49,928 nucleotides of DNA from Sphaerisporangium melleum (GCF_014646695.1 NZ_BMNT01000020.1:91500-141427), one strand, 5' to 3'; positions 7,077 through 15,288 are shown, counted from the first letter of the stretch. A program made the numbers and translations. Notes: generated by a model not told the origin, from the letters alone.

Positions 7077-8258
7077 CTACAACGGCTGCGCCCGGAGGAA
7101 CCTGCCGAAGTGCGGCACCGTGAAGGCGATCAGGCCGCGCTCGGCGCTGAAGATGAGCCCTTTCTTGATGAGGCTGTCGCGGGCCGGGGAGAGGCTGGAC
7201 GGCTTGCGGCCCAGCAGCTCGGCGACCTCGGAGGTGGGCACCGGCTCGTCCCCGACCGAGGCCATCGCGTGCATGTAGTCGCGCTCGGCGGGGGTGGCGC
7301 GTTCGTACCTGCTGCCGAAGAAGCCGACGGCGAGCTCCTCCTCGGCCTCGGGCGCCGCGACCCTGATGTCGTCGGCCGTGATGGGGGTCTTGGGCGCGAG
7401 GTCCCAGGCGACCTTGCCGTACGCCTGGACGAAGTACGGATAGCCGTCGGCCGCCTCGTAGAGGGCGTCGAGCGCCTCGGGGGTGAACTCGACCTCCTCG
7501 CGCGCGGCGGGGGCGATGAGCGCGAGGTCGGCGGCCGCACGATCGAGCCGGTCGATGCGGGCGTAGCGGAACAGGCGCTCGGAATAGCTCTTGCTGGCGC
7601 TGAGCACGCTCGGCAGATGGGGCAGGCCGGCCCCGACGACGATCAGCGGGCCGCCGCTTTGTGACAGCTCGTGACAGGCCGCGCACAGGGCCGAGATGTC
7701 GGACGCCTGGATGTCCTGCATCTCGTCGATGAACAGGGCCACCCCTACGCCGAGGTCGGTGGCCACGGAGGCGGCGTCCACGAACAGCTCGGTCAGGTCG
7801 ATCTCAAGATCACCGGAGTCGGCCCGGCCGCGGCCGGCGGGCACGTCGATGGCGGGCGACCAGTGCGAGGTGCCCTTCGCCGCGCTGGGGTCGCGCATCG
7901 CGAACGCCTTGAGCACGCCGAGGAACTCCTCGATGCGCTCAGGGGCACGGTGGCGGGGGGCCAGCTCGCGGATCGCCATGTGCAACGCGGCGGCGACCGG
8001 ACGGCGGATGGACTGCTCGGGGCGGGCCTCGATCTTGCCGGTGCCCCAGAGACGCTGCATGGCCATGGACTTGAAGGTGTTGAGCAGCACGGTCTTGCCG
8101 ACACCGCGCAGCCCCGTGAGGACCATGCTGCGCTCGGGACGGCCACGGGCCACCCGCTCCAGCACGACCTCGAACTGTTGCAGCTCACGATCACGCCCGG
8201 CGAGCTCCGGAGGGCGCTGCCCCGCACCGGGGGCGTAGGGATTGCGCACGGGGTCCAC
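7077..8258 (-). CDS. AAA+ ATPase with C-terminal winged helix (ORC/COG1672-like)
   Basis: The protein has 393 residues from GTG 8258. Walker A is GLRGVGKT (49-56), Walker B is GVALFIDE (172-179), and GYPYFVQ (272-278) is typical of the Arch_ATPase/COG1672 group. Residues 321-393 form a winged helix (TSEVAELLGRKPSSLSPARD). This AAA-plus-winged-helix plan resembles Orc1/Cdc6 and suggests DNA binding, but the cellular role is unknown. The start was chosen because VDPVRNPYAPGAG looks like the conserved N-terminus and codon use decays upstream. An in-frame ATG at 8390 with a GGGTGG site is the alternative. The gene is flanked on both sides by CTAG-type motifs. Confidence 0.85.
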   Translation of the reverse strand: MDPVRNPYAPGAGQRPPELAGRDRELQQFEVVLERVARGRPERSMVLTGLRGVGKTVLLNTFKSMAMQRLWGTGKIEARPEQSIRRPVAAALHMAIRELAPRHRAPERIEEFLGVLKAFAMRDPSAAKGTSHWSPAIDVPAGRGRADSGDLEIDLTELFVDAASVATDLGVGVALFIDEMQDIQASDISALCAACHELSQSGGPLIVVGAGLPHLPSVLSASKSYSERLFRYARIDRLDRAAADLALIAPAAREEVEFTPEALDALYEAADGYPYFVQAYGKVAWDLAPKTPITADDIRVAAPEAEEELAVGFFGSRYERATPAERDYMHAMASVGDEPVPTSEVAELLGRKPSSLSPARDSLIKKGLIFSAERGLIAFTVPHFGRFLRAQPL

Positions 8259-8266
8259 GCTCTCGG

Positions 8267-8319
8267 ACTGTATGACCGGATATAGCGGCCGTCCTAGATT
8301 TCCGTAGAAAGACCTACGG
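8267..8319 (-). promoter_or_regulatory. ATPase promoter with NTAG-N6-NTAN operator (copies 4 and 5)
   Basis: A -10-like TACAGT (minus strand, 8272-8267) ends 8 nt before GTG 8258, suggesting a leaderless transcript. Upstream are three half-sites phased by exactly 10 bp: CTAG 8294, GTAG 8304, CTAC 8314. The last two form the inverted repeat CCGTAG-N6-CTACGG (8302-8319). The motif overlaps the expected -35 region, so a bound protein would affect initiation. Autoregulation by the ATPase is a guess. Confidence 0.55.
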
Positions 8320-8421
8320 CGTGTCGCGGCATGCGGGCGGGCAGCGGGCCGCGCGGACGTCTGCCGGACGGGCGGAGAGAGCAACGCCATGGCACACCAC
8401 CCTTCGCCCGAGCCCGCCGGA

Positions 8422-8437
8422 CCGAACCCGTGTTCGA
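8422..8437. promoter_or_regulatory. LexA/SOS-box-like site
   Basis: CGAAC-CCGT-GTTCG (8423-8436) is an exact match to the actinobacterial LexA core CGAACN4GTTCG. The right side extends to GTTCGA. A -10-like hexamer can be read on both strands at 8450-8456. The site lies 164 bp upstream of the ATPase start and 158 bp upstream of the peptidase start, so the target is unclear. The rest of 8320-8594 shows nothing else. Confidence 0.5.
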
Positions 8438-8594
8438 TCCGATGCCGAGTACTGTAGCGTCTCCTCGAACATGTGCGCGAGGTTTTCGGCAGGGAACACG
8501 CGGCGCGAGTGTCGTCCGGTCCACCGGCCCCGCCATGGCCGACCCACATCACAATTGCGTCACGAGCGGCCGCCCGGTGCCCTTACCCTGACGT

Positions 8595-9392
8595 ATGCCT
8601 CAGACAGCGAACCGCCGTCGCCTGAGCCTGTTGCTGCTGGCCTGCGCGTCGGCCACCGTGGCCGCGTGCGGGGGCGCCACCGGCTCCGGCGCGGCCGAAG
8701 ATCCGCCCTCTGCCATCGGTTCTCCCGACGGGAGCACGCCGCCGGCTCCGGAGAGCCCGGAGACCTCCGAGAGCCCTGCGCCGCCGTCGCCGAGTCCCTC
8801 GCCCAGTCCGTCGCCGGCCGGACCACCGGCCTTCACCGCCAAGGTCTCGGCGGTGACCGCCGGGCAACTTGACCACTCGTGGCGGCCCGGCTGCCCGGTG
8901 CCGGTGAGCGGCCTGCGGAAGGTCACCATGACGTACTGGGGCTTCGACAAGAAGGCGCACACTGGCGAACTGATCGTCAACCGCGAGGTCACCGATGACG
9001 TGGTGGCGGTGTTCCGGCAGCTCTACCGCTGGCGCTACCCCATCGCGCGCATGGAGCCGGTGGACGTCTACAAGGGCAGCGACTTCGACTCCATCGAGGC
9101 GGCCAACACCTCGGCGTTCAACTGCCGCAAGGTGGCCGGGTCCAGCAGTTGGTCCAAGCACTCCTACGGCAAGGCCATCGACCTGAACCCCAGGGAGAAC
9201 CCGTGGGTGGAGCCGGACGGGTCGGTCGCGCACGACAACGCCCGGCGCTTCGCCGACCGGCCGCTGGACAGGCCGGGCGTGATCAACCCCGGTGACCGGG
9301 TGGTGCGGCTGTTCGAGCGGTACGGCTGGGAGTGGGGTGGCTACTTCAACGGCGCCAAGGACTACCAGCACTTCAGCAAGGGCGGCGGCTGA
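8595..9392 (+). CDS. M15 family peptidase lipoprotein (D-Ala-D-Ala carboxypeptidase-like)
   Basis: The protein has 265 residues. A lipoprotein signal ends in LACASATVAAC with the lipobox Cys at 25. A Pro/Ser/Glu-rich spacer (about 30-80) follows. The catalytic domain shows the M15 zinc motif KHSYGKAIDLNP (His about 189, Asp about 196) and the distal DYQHFSK (His about 258). Members cut D-Ala-D-Ala or related peptidoglycan peptides outside the membrane. No VanR/S genes are close, so resistance is not implied; wall remodelling is likelier. Confidence 0.88.
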   Translation: MPQTANRRRLSLLLLACASATVAACGGATGSGAAEDPPSAIGSPDGSTPPAPESPETSESPAPPSPSPSPSPSPAGPPAFTAKVSAVTAGQLDHSWRPGCPVPVSGLRKVTMTYWGFDKKAHTGELIVNREVTDDVVAVFRQLYRWRYPIARMEPVDVYKGSDFDSIEAANTSAFNCRKVAGSSSWSKHSYGKAIDLNPRENPWVEPDGSVAHDNARRFADRPLDRPGVINPGDRVVRLFERYGWEWGGYFNGAKDYQHFSKGGG

Positions 9393-9698
9393 CCGCCGGA
9401 CCGGTGCGGCGGACAGCGTCCGTGCGAGCTCGCAGGGAGCGGCCGCCCCGCGAGACGAAGGGTGTCATAGGGCGGCCGGACCGGGGAGATTACGTCCATC
9501 GCCGTTGGAGGCCGGCGGTCCTGAGCCCGGCGAACGGCGATCCGGACAGGCCGGCGGCGCGACGTCGGGGCGCACTCGGAGTAACCGCCGGCGCCATGCG
9601 GGGTGGCACCCGAGGCAGGGCCCCGGGTGGCCGCGGCCCGAGCCCCGGCGTGGTGTCGTACGGCGGCGGGAGGGGCGCGGCTCGGGCAGGATGGAGAC

Positions 9699-10577
9699 AT
9701 GGCGGCACGGGACGGCGACGGGTGGGCGCTGTGCGGGCGCGGTCACCGGCACTGGGGGCTGCACGGGGCCTCAGGGCTGCTCGCCGTGCACTACGACGCG
9801 GGCGGCACACCGCACGTCCTCATGCAGAAGCGCGTGTGGTGGAGCCATCACGGCGGGACGTGGGGCCTGCCCGGCGGAGCGCTGGACAGCCACGAGGACG
9901 CCGTGACCGGCGCCCTGCGCGAGGCCTCGGAGGAGGCCACACTGGACGGCGCGAGCCTGCGCGTGCTCGGCGTCTACGTCGACGACCACGGCGGCTGGTC
10001 GTTCCAGACCGTGATCGCCGAGGCGGACGCGCTGCTGCCGGCCGCCCCGGCGAACGACGAGAGCACCGACCTGCGGTGGCTGCCCGCCGACGCGATCCGC
10101 GACGAGGAGCTGCACCCGGGCTTCGCCGAGACCTGGCCGGCGATCAGGCCGGCGCTGCCGCCGTCGGTGGTGGTGCTGGACGCCGCCAACATCGTGGGGG
10201 CGCGCGCCGAGCACGGGTGGTGGCGCGACCGGGCCGGCGCGGCGCGGCGGCTGCTGGCGGACGTCGAACGGCTGGTGGAGCGTGGCCTGCGTCCCCCTGA
10301 GGGTTTCCCGGCGCCCGAGATGTGGTTCCCCCGGGTCATGATGATCGTCGAGGGGGCGGCCAGGGGCCTCGCGCCGGAGGGCGCGGTGACCGTGCTCGAC
10401 GCGCCGGGCAGTGGGGACGACGCGATCGTCGCGGCGGTCCGCGAGAGTCGCGAGGGCCGGCCGTGGGTTCCGGTGCTGGTCGTCACCGCCGACCGCGAGC
10501 TGCGCCGGCGGGTCGCCGAGTTCGGGGCCGAGGTCGCCGGGCCCGGATGGCTCCTGCGGCAACTCTCAGCGGTTTGA
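9699..10577 (+). CDS. Nudix hydrolase fused to NYN/PIN-like nuclease domain
   Basis: The protein has 292 residues from ATG 9699, preceded by GGATGGAG. The N-terminal half carries a complete Nudix box: GALDSHEDAVTGALREASEE, with the REaxEE metal ligands. From about residue 155 a second domain begins VVVLDAANIVGARAEHGWW and ends VVTADRELRRRVAEFGAEV. This is the Rossmann-like pattern of NYN/PIN nucleases with acidic D..N and T.D residues. The fusion suggests processing of a nucleotide or an RNA end, but substrates are unknown. The 306-bp gap before it (9393-9698) shows no gene. An IS605-like relic starts at the stop codon. Confidence 0.82.
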   Translation: MAARDGDGWALCGRGHRHWGLHGASGLLAVHYDAGGTPHVLMQKRVWWSHHGGTWGLPGGALDSHEDAVTGALREASEEATLDGASLRVLGVYVDDHGGWSFQTVIAEADALLPAAPANDESTDLRWLPADAIRDEELHPGFAETWPAIRPALPPSVVVLDAANIVGARAEHGWWRDRAGAARRLLADVERLVERGLRPPEGFPAPEMWFPRVMMIVEGAARGLAPEGAVTVLDAPGSGDDAIVAAVRESREGRPWVPVLVVTADRELRRRVAEFGAEVAGPGWLLRQLSAV

Positions 10578-10790
10578 CGTGCTCCCGGCCTGATGTGAAG
10601 GCCGGGGGTTCAGCCTGTTCGTCGGCCTGTGCCACCGCGAGCGGTGGTCTTACCCGGTCTCCACGGGCGTTCAACCTGTCCGCCCGCCCGGCGGGCACTC
10701 CCGCGCGGGCCTTCACCCCCGGCGGGAACGCCGGAGCACCGGCCCGCATTCAGGTAGCGTCAAGGCTTCGAAGCGAATCTCGACGCACTT
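10578..10790 (-). mobile_element. probable IS200/IS605-family 3'-end relic (tnpB tail / omega-RNA region)
   Basis: Read on the minus strand, this stretch ends in hairpin AGGCCGGG/CCCGGCCT (10606-10584) and then GAGCACGTCAA. This resembles the right end of actinobacterial IS605/IS1341 elements. Upstream it holds further hairpins, for example CCACCGC-GA-GCGGTGG (10632-10647). A minus-strand frame contains GRADRLNARGDRVRPP, similar to the loose tails of TnpB proteins. The transposase body is absent. The assignment is from memory of such ends, not a search. The boundary falls exactly at the Nudix gene stop. Confidence 0.4.
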
Positions 10791-10832
10791 TTCCCTCATA
10801 TCCCCCACATCCGGAAATAGCCTCAATTACTG

Positions 10833-11861
10833 ATGAGTGATCGAACCACCCTCGACTGGGCCGCGGAGCCGGACGGTCCGGTGCCTCCTCCGACGTGGGG
10901 ACGACGCGCGCCCGAAGCGCAGGTGCTGCCCTGGGTGTTCGCCGCACTGGGCGGCTTCCTGCTGATCGGAAACCTGCTGCTGTCGCCGCACCTGACCGCG
11001 CCGGCGCTCAGCACCTGGTCGACGATCTTCGTGGCGATCTGCGTACAGGCGATCCCGTTCCTGGTGCTCGGCGTCACGCTGTCCGCGGCGATCACGGCCT
11101 TCGTCCCGCCGTCCTTCTTCCGCCGGGCGCTGCCGGGCCACCCGTACGCGGCCGTGCCCGTCGCCGGCGCGGCCGGGCTGGTGCTGCCCGGGTGCGAGTG
11201 CGCCTCCGTGCCCGTGGCGTCCTCCCTGATGTCCCGCGGGGTCACCCCGTCGGCGGCGCTGGCCTTCCTGCTGGCCTCCCCGGCGATCAACCCGGTCGTG
11301 CTCGTGGCGACGGCCGTGGCGTTCCCCGGCGAGCCGCTCATCGTGCTCGCCCGCTTCGCCGCCTCGCTCGCCGTCGCCGTGCTGGCCGGCTGGGCCTGGC
11401 AACTGCTCGGCCGGCCCGGGCTGCTGCGCGTCCCCGACGCCGCCACCACCGGCGGCTCCTCGCGGCGGGCGGCGTTCCTGTCGGCGATGCGGCACGACTT
11501 CCTGCACGCGGGCGGCTTCCTGGTGGTCGGCGGGCTCACCGCGGCGACGCTCAACGTGGTGGTCCCGCGGTCCTGGCTGGCCGCGGTCGCCGACAACCCC
11601 TGGCTGTCGGTGCTGGTCCTGGCGGCGCTCGCCGTCGTGCTCTCGATCTGCTCGGAGGCGGACGCCTTCGTCGCCGCCTCGCTCACGGGCTTCTCCCCGA
11701 CCGCCAGGCTGGCCTTCATGGTGGTCGGTCCGATGGTCGACCTGAAGCTGATCGCCCTGCAGGCGGGGACGTTCGGACGGGCCTTCGCGGCCCGGTTCGT
11801 CCCGCTGACGTTCACGCTCGCCATCGCGGTCAGCGTGCTGGTGGGATGGGTGCTGCTGTGA
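10833..11861 (+). CDS. permease, UPF0718/YraQ-like family
   Basis: This 342-residue polytopic protein has about eight helices. The family signature GLVLPGCECASVPVASSLMSRG is near residue 115 and SPAINPVV near 150. A second half-repeat has SICSEADAFVAASL near 270. Such permeases pair with TIGR03943 proteins, and the pair is often linked to metal (zinc) homeostasis. Here the partner overlaps by four bases. I saw no clear Zur box upstream. The substrate is not established. Confidence 0.88.
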   Translation: MSDRTTLDWAAEPDGPVPPPTWGRRAPEAQVLPWVFAALGGFLLIGNLLLSPHLTAPALSTWSTIFVAICVQAIPFLVLGVTLSAAITAFVPPSFFRRALPGHPYAAVPVAGAAGLVLPGCECASVPVASSLMSRGVTPSAALAFLLASPAINPVVLVATAVAFPGEPLIVLARFAASLAVAVLAGWAWQLLGRPGLLRVPDAATTGGSSRRAAFLSAMRHDFLHAGGFLVVGGLTAATLNVVVPRSWLAAVADNPWLSVLVLAALAVVLSICSEADAFVAASLTGFSPTARLAFMVVGPMVDLKLIALQAGTFGRAFAARFVPLTFTLAIAVSVLVGWVLL

Positions 11862-12619
11862 ACCGTATGGCCCAGAGCCTCGTGCTCACCCTGCTCGGCG
11901 GGGCGCTGCTGCGCGTCTCGGCCTTCTCCGACCTGTACCTGAACTACGTCAAGCCCGGGTTCCGGGTGCCACTCGTCCTGGCCGGGGCGGTCCTGCTCGT
12001 GCTCGGCCTCCTCGGGCTGGCCGAGGAGTGGCGCAGGCCGTACCACGCGCCCCCCGGCAAGGACGGCCACGATTCCTTGGACGGGGAGGACCCTGCGGGG
12101 AGTCACGGGCACGCGCGCGGGCCGCGGGTGGCCTGGCTGCTCTGCCTCCCGGTCGTGGCGATCTTCCTGATCAGCCCGCCGGCCCTCGGGTCGTTCGCCG
12201 CGGCCCGGCAGGAGGCCGCGCCGGTCCCCCGCCCGCCCGCGGCCTCCACCGGGTACGCCGCGCTCGCCGCGGACCGGGCCACGGCCATGCCGATCGGGGA
12301 GTTCATCGGCCGGGCCTGGAGCAACAGAGGACGCTCACTCGCCGGCCGGCGGGTCAGGCTCACCGGGTTCGCGGTGCCGGCCGAGAAGAAGGACCAGTGG
12401 TACCTCACCCGGATGCAACTGCGGTGCTGCGCCGCCGACGCCTTCCCATTGAAGGTCGCCGTGGTCGGTGCGCCCGCGCCGCGTCCGGACACCTGGGTGG
12501 AGGTGACCGGCACCTGGGTCGCCACCCCGTACGAAGAGCTGCCCAAGGGGACGGTCGCCCCGGCGCTGACGGCCACCGCGCTGACCAAGGTCACCCGCCC
12601 GGCCGAGCCGTACGAGTAG
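11858..12619 (+). CDS. TIGR03943 family putative permease subunit
   Basis: The protein has 253 residues from GTG 11858, overlapping the permease stop as GTGA. ATG 11867 is an alternative start. The N-terminal half has two to three membrane helices, including LVLAGAVLLVLGLLGLAEEW and WLLCLPVVAIFLI. The C-terminal extracytoplasmic domain contains FIGRAWSNRG, VRLTGFAVPAEKKDQWYLTR and the RCCAADA double Cys typical of the family. It probably forms a complex with the UPF0718 permease. A GC hairpin follows near 12622-12634. Confidence 0.88.
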   Translation: MNRMAQSLVLTLLGGALLRVSAFSDLYLNYVKPGFRVPLVLAGAVLLVLGLLGLAEEWRRPYHAPPGKDGHDSLDGEDPAGSHGHARGPRVAWLLCLPVVAIFLISPPALGSFAAARQEAAPVPRPPAASTGYAALAADRATAMPIGEFIGRAWSNRGRSLAGRRVRLTGFAVPAEKKDQWYLTRMQLRCCAADAFPLKVAVVGAPAPRPDTWVEVTGTWVATPYEELPKGTVAPALTATALTKVTRPAEPYE

Positions 12620-12690
12620 GCGGGGCCCCCGCGAGGGCGGCCACTCGCGAGCGGACGGCCGCCGGGCACCGCTATCGTTGGTGTCGCACT

Positions 12691-12780
12691 GGAGGGTTCG
12701 CATAGTGGACGAGTGCAGCCGCCTTGAAAGCGGCCAGGTCGGCGACGGCCTCGTGGGTTCGAATCCCACACCCTCCGCCA
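12691..12780 (+). tRNA. tRNA-Ser(TGA)
   Basis: This 90-nt class II tRNA has acceptor GGAGGGT paired with ACCCTCC, anticodon stem GCCGC/GCGGC with loop CTTGAAA (anticodon TGA), a long variable arm and a T arm with GTTCGAATC. The CCA end is encoded (12778-12780), unlike the two other tRNAs in the window. Confidence 0.96.
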
Positions 12781-12781
12781 C

Positions 12782-12799
12782 CGGCCTCCCCCGAGGCCG
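12782..12799. terminator. hairpin between tRNA-Ser and convergent ATPase
   Basis: CGGCCTC and GAGGCCG form a 7-bp stem with a CCCC loop right after the tRNA CCA. No T tract follows, so termination is inferred from position between convergent genes. Confidence 0.45.
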
Positions 12800-12810
12800 C
12801 CCTCGGGCGC

Positions 12811-15288
12811 TCAGATGCCGTTGCTCTGCACGCCGAAGCCGTCACCCACCGAGGCCGCCAGCAGCAGGTACGCCTCACGGGTGGCGGGCTGCAGACGGTC
12901 GAGATCGATCTCGGCGCCCTCCTCCAGGTGCGGGTCGTAGGGCACCCTGATGACCGCCCGGCAGCGTGCCGCGAAGTGCGCCTCCAGCCGGTCGAGGTCC
13001 ACCTTGGACTTCGAGCGGGGGCGCACGCTGCACAGCACCACCGTCGCGGCCTTCACCAGGTCGCCGTAGTGGTGGGCCTCCAGCCAGTCGAGGGTCGCGG
13101 ACGCGGCCCGCGCGCCGTCCACCGAGGGCGAGCTGACCAGAACGAGCTGGTCGGCCAGCCCGAGGACACCCGACATCGCCGAGTGCAGCAGGCCGGTGCC
13201 GCAGTCGGTCAGGCAGATGGAGTAGAAGTTCTCCAGCACCTGGGCGACCGCCTGGTAGTCGGCCGCGCTGAACGCCTCCGACACCGAGGGGTCGCGGTCG
13301 GAGGCGAGGATCTCCAGCCGCGACGGGGCCTGTGAGGTGAAGGCGCGGATGTCCACATAGCGCTTGATCTGCTGCCGCTCGTTGAGCAGGTCGCGGACGG
13401 TCGCCGAGGTCTCCAGCTCGAGCTTGTCCGACAGGGTGCCACGGTCGGGGTTGGCGTCGACGGCGATGACCCGGTCGCCGCGGACGGAGGCCAGCGTGGC
13501 GCCCAGCCCGACGGTCGTCGTGGTCTTGCCGACGCCGCCCTTGAGGCTGAGGACGGCCACCCGGTGGTGACCGGTGGCCACCGGAGTGCGGGCCCGGCCC
13601 ACCAGCTCGCGGCGGCGGCGGACCTCCGGCGACTCGCCCGGCTTGATCAGCCCGGCGGACGCCTTGAAGACGATCTTGCGCCAGCCGCTCACCGGCGCGT
13701 TCCTGCGTCCGCGCAGCAGCGAGACCGGGTCGAGGCTGTCGGCGGTCTGCCGGGCACCGGTCGCGGCCTGGGCGAGCGCCGCCTTGCCGCCCGCCGGACG
13801 CGCCGGGGCGCCGAAGTCCGGCTGCGAGGACGGCGCGGGGTGCGTGGGCGCACCGGTCTGCCTGCGGCGCGCACGGTACGGCTCGCGCTCCTCGGGGGCC
13901 TGCTCGGGCACCAGGGACTCGGCGGCCGGGGACGGCGGCCGGTGCGCGGTGATGCCGGACACCTGCTGCCCCGCAGCGGGCGGCCCGGACACCGCGGCGT
14001 CACCGCCGGACCCGGGAGCCGTGGCACCGGGCGGCGCCTCGGCGGACCCAGGAGTCGCGGCGGAATCGGGTGCCGACGGGGGCTCCGCGGTGATCGGCCC
14101 GGCGGCGGACGCCACCTCGCGGCCGGCGGGCGGGGTGACCTTCTCGGTCACCTGCTCGTACGGCCCCTGCTCTGCGCGGGGCACGACGACGTCCTCGGTG
14201 TCGGTGCCCGAGGGGGCGGACCCGGTGGCGAAGGCGCCGAACCGCTCCTGCGGCCCGCTCTCGGTGGGCTCGGCGGCCGGGACCGCGGCCTCCAGCCAGC
14301 CGCGCACCGGCTGCTGCTCGCCGGTCGCCTCCGGGGCGGCCTCCTCGCGCGGGGCGGCCGGCTCCGGCTTGGCGGCGAGGGGCTCCGGGGAGAGCCAGCC
14401 GGCCGACGGAGCGGCCCCCGGCTTGCCGGTGAGCGGGCCGAAGGTGAAGCTGTCGGTGTCGTCGCCGACGGCCTCCTTGCCCGGCTTCGCGGCCCGCTCG
14501 CCGAACGCGCCCGTTCCCGACGAAGAAGCAGGAAGCTCGCCGAACGTGCCCGTACCCGACGGGGAAGCAGGGCGTTCGCCGAACGTGCCCGTGCCGGGGG
14601 AGGATCCGGAGGCGCCGATACCCGGCGCGGAACCCGAGGGCTCGCCGAACGCGCCCGTCCCTGAAGCGGAGGCAGGACGCTCCCCGAACGCGCCCGTACC
14701 CGGCGAGGAAGCAGGATGCTCCCCGAAGGCCCCCGTGCCGGAGGAGAGGCCGGAACGTTCCCCGAACGCGCCGGCGCTCGGGGAAGCGGGACGCTCACCG
14801 AACGCGGCCGTGTCGCCGGTGGCCGGGTGCTCGAACGCGCCCGTGCCGGAGACGGCGGTGTCGGCGCGCGCCAGCGGCTCGGACGGCGCGGTGATGGGCG
14901 CGGCGAAGGCGGGCTTGTCCGCAAGGCCGGCGGGCGACGCGGACGGGGGGGTGCCGGGAAGCGCCGGCGGCGTCCACGGGCCGGTGCCGAGCCCGCCGCC
15001 CGCCGGCGGGCGCACCTCGCGCGTGTCACCGTCGGAACGGAGCGCCGGCCCCTCGTCGACGCGTCCGGCGCCGTTCGCCGGGTCGCCCGCGGCCCGGAAC
15101 AGCGGCGACGCCGGGGCGGGCGGCTCCGGCGGCACCATGGACCAGGGGTCCTTGGGGTACGGCGAGACGACGGTGTCGTCCGCGGTGGCGGTCACCGGGA
15201 CGGGTGGATCCTCGTTCTCCTTGATCGCGTCCAGCCAGGCCAGCTGCTCTTCGAGGGAATGCGGATCTTCACGATCGTGTCTTGCCAC
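12811..15288 (-). CDS. MinD/ParA-like ATPase with long repetitive N-terminus (EspI-like)
   Basis: The protein has 825 residues from GTG 15288, with a GAGGGGG ribosome site. The first 35 residues (SLEEQLAWLDAIKE) look ordered. Residues 40-560 are Pro/Gly/Ala/Glu rich and disordered. They include a block at about 137-265 with eight GxFGE repeats. The C-terminal ATPase begins RVAVLSLKGGVGKTTTT (deviant Walker A), then VIAVDANPDRGTLS, and SICLTDCGTGLLHSAM replaces the usual DxxxG strand. The architecture matches actinobacterial EspI/MinD-like proteins linked to ESX secretion or polarity. No ESX genes are visible here, so the role is open. Confidence 0.85.
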   Translation of the reverse strand: MARHDREDPHSLEEQLAWLDAIKENEDPPVPVTATADDTVVSPYPKDPWSMVPPEPPAPASPLFRAAGDPANGAGRVDEGPALRSDGDTREVRPPAGGGLGTGPWTPPALPGTPPSASPAGLADKPAFAAPITAPSEPLARADTAVSGTGAFEHPATGDTAAFGERPASPSAGAFGERSGLSSGTGAFGEHPASSPGTGAFGERPASASGTGAFGEPSGSAPGIGASGSSPGTGTFGERPASPSGTGTFGELPASSSGTGAFGERAAKPGKEAVGDDTDSFTFGPLTGKPGAAPSAGWLSPEPLAAKPEPAAPREEAAPEATGEQQPVRGWLEAAVPAAEPTESGPQERFGAFATGSAPSGTDTEDVVVPRAEQGPYEQVTEKVTPPAGREVASAAGPITAEPPSAPDSAATPGSAEAPPGATAPGSGGDAAVSGPPAAGQQVSGITAHRPPSPAAESLVPEQAPEEREPYRARRRQTGAPTHPAPSSQPDFGAPARPAGGKAALAQAATGARQTADSLDPVSLLRGRRNAPVSGWRKIVFKASAGLIKPGESPEVRRRRELVGRARTPVATGHHRVAVLSLKGGVGKTTTTVGLGATLASVRGDRVIAVDANPDRGTLSDKLELETSATVRDLLNERQQIKRYVDIRAFTSQAPSRLEILASDRDPSVSEAFSAADYQAVAQVLENFYSICLTDCGTGLLHSAMSGVLGLADQLVLVSSPSVDGARAASATLDWLEAHHYGDLVKAATVVLCSVRPRSKSKVDLDRLEAHFAARCRAVIRVPYDPHLEEGAEIDLDRLQPATREAYLLLAASVGDGFGVQSNGI
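14490..14880 (-). repeat. coding tandem repeats of about 15 residues (GxFGE units)
   Basis: Eight near-identical units of the form SGTGAFGERPAS lie in the ATPase N-terminal region. DNA variants of CCGAACGCGCCCGT recur every 40-60 bp. Such repeats expand and contract by slippage, so copy number may vary between strains. Confidence 0.8.

Noticed and set aside
8259-8552. N-terminal extension of the ATPase to ATG 8390 or further
   Set aside because: Codons there include several rare A/T-ending ones and no conserved sequence, and the CTAG operator would fall inside the coding region. Not fully excluded.
8595-9392. Vancomycin-resistance VanX/VanY
   Set aside because: The M15 fold is shared, but it is a lipoprotein with no VanHA or VanRS genes around.
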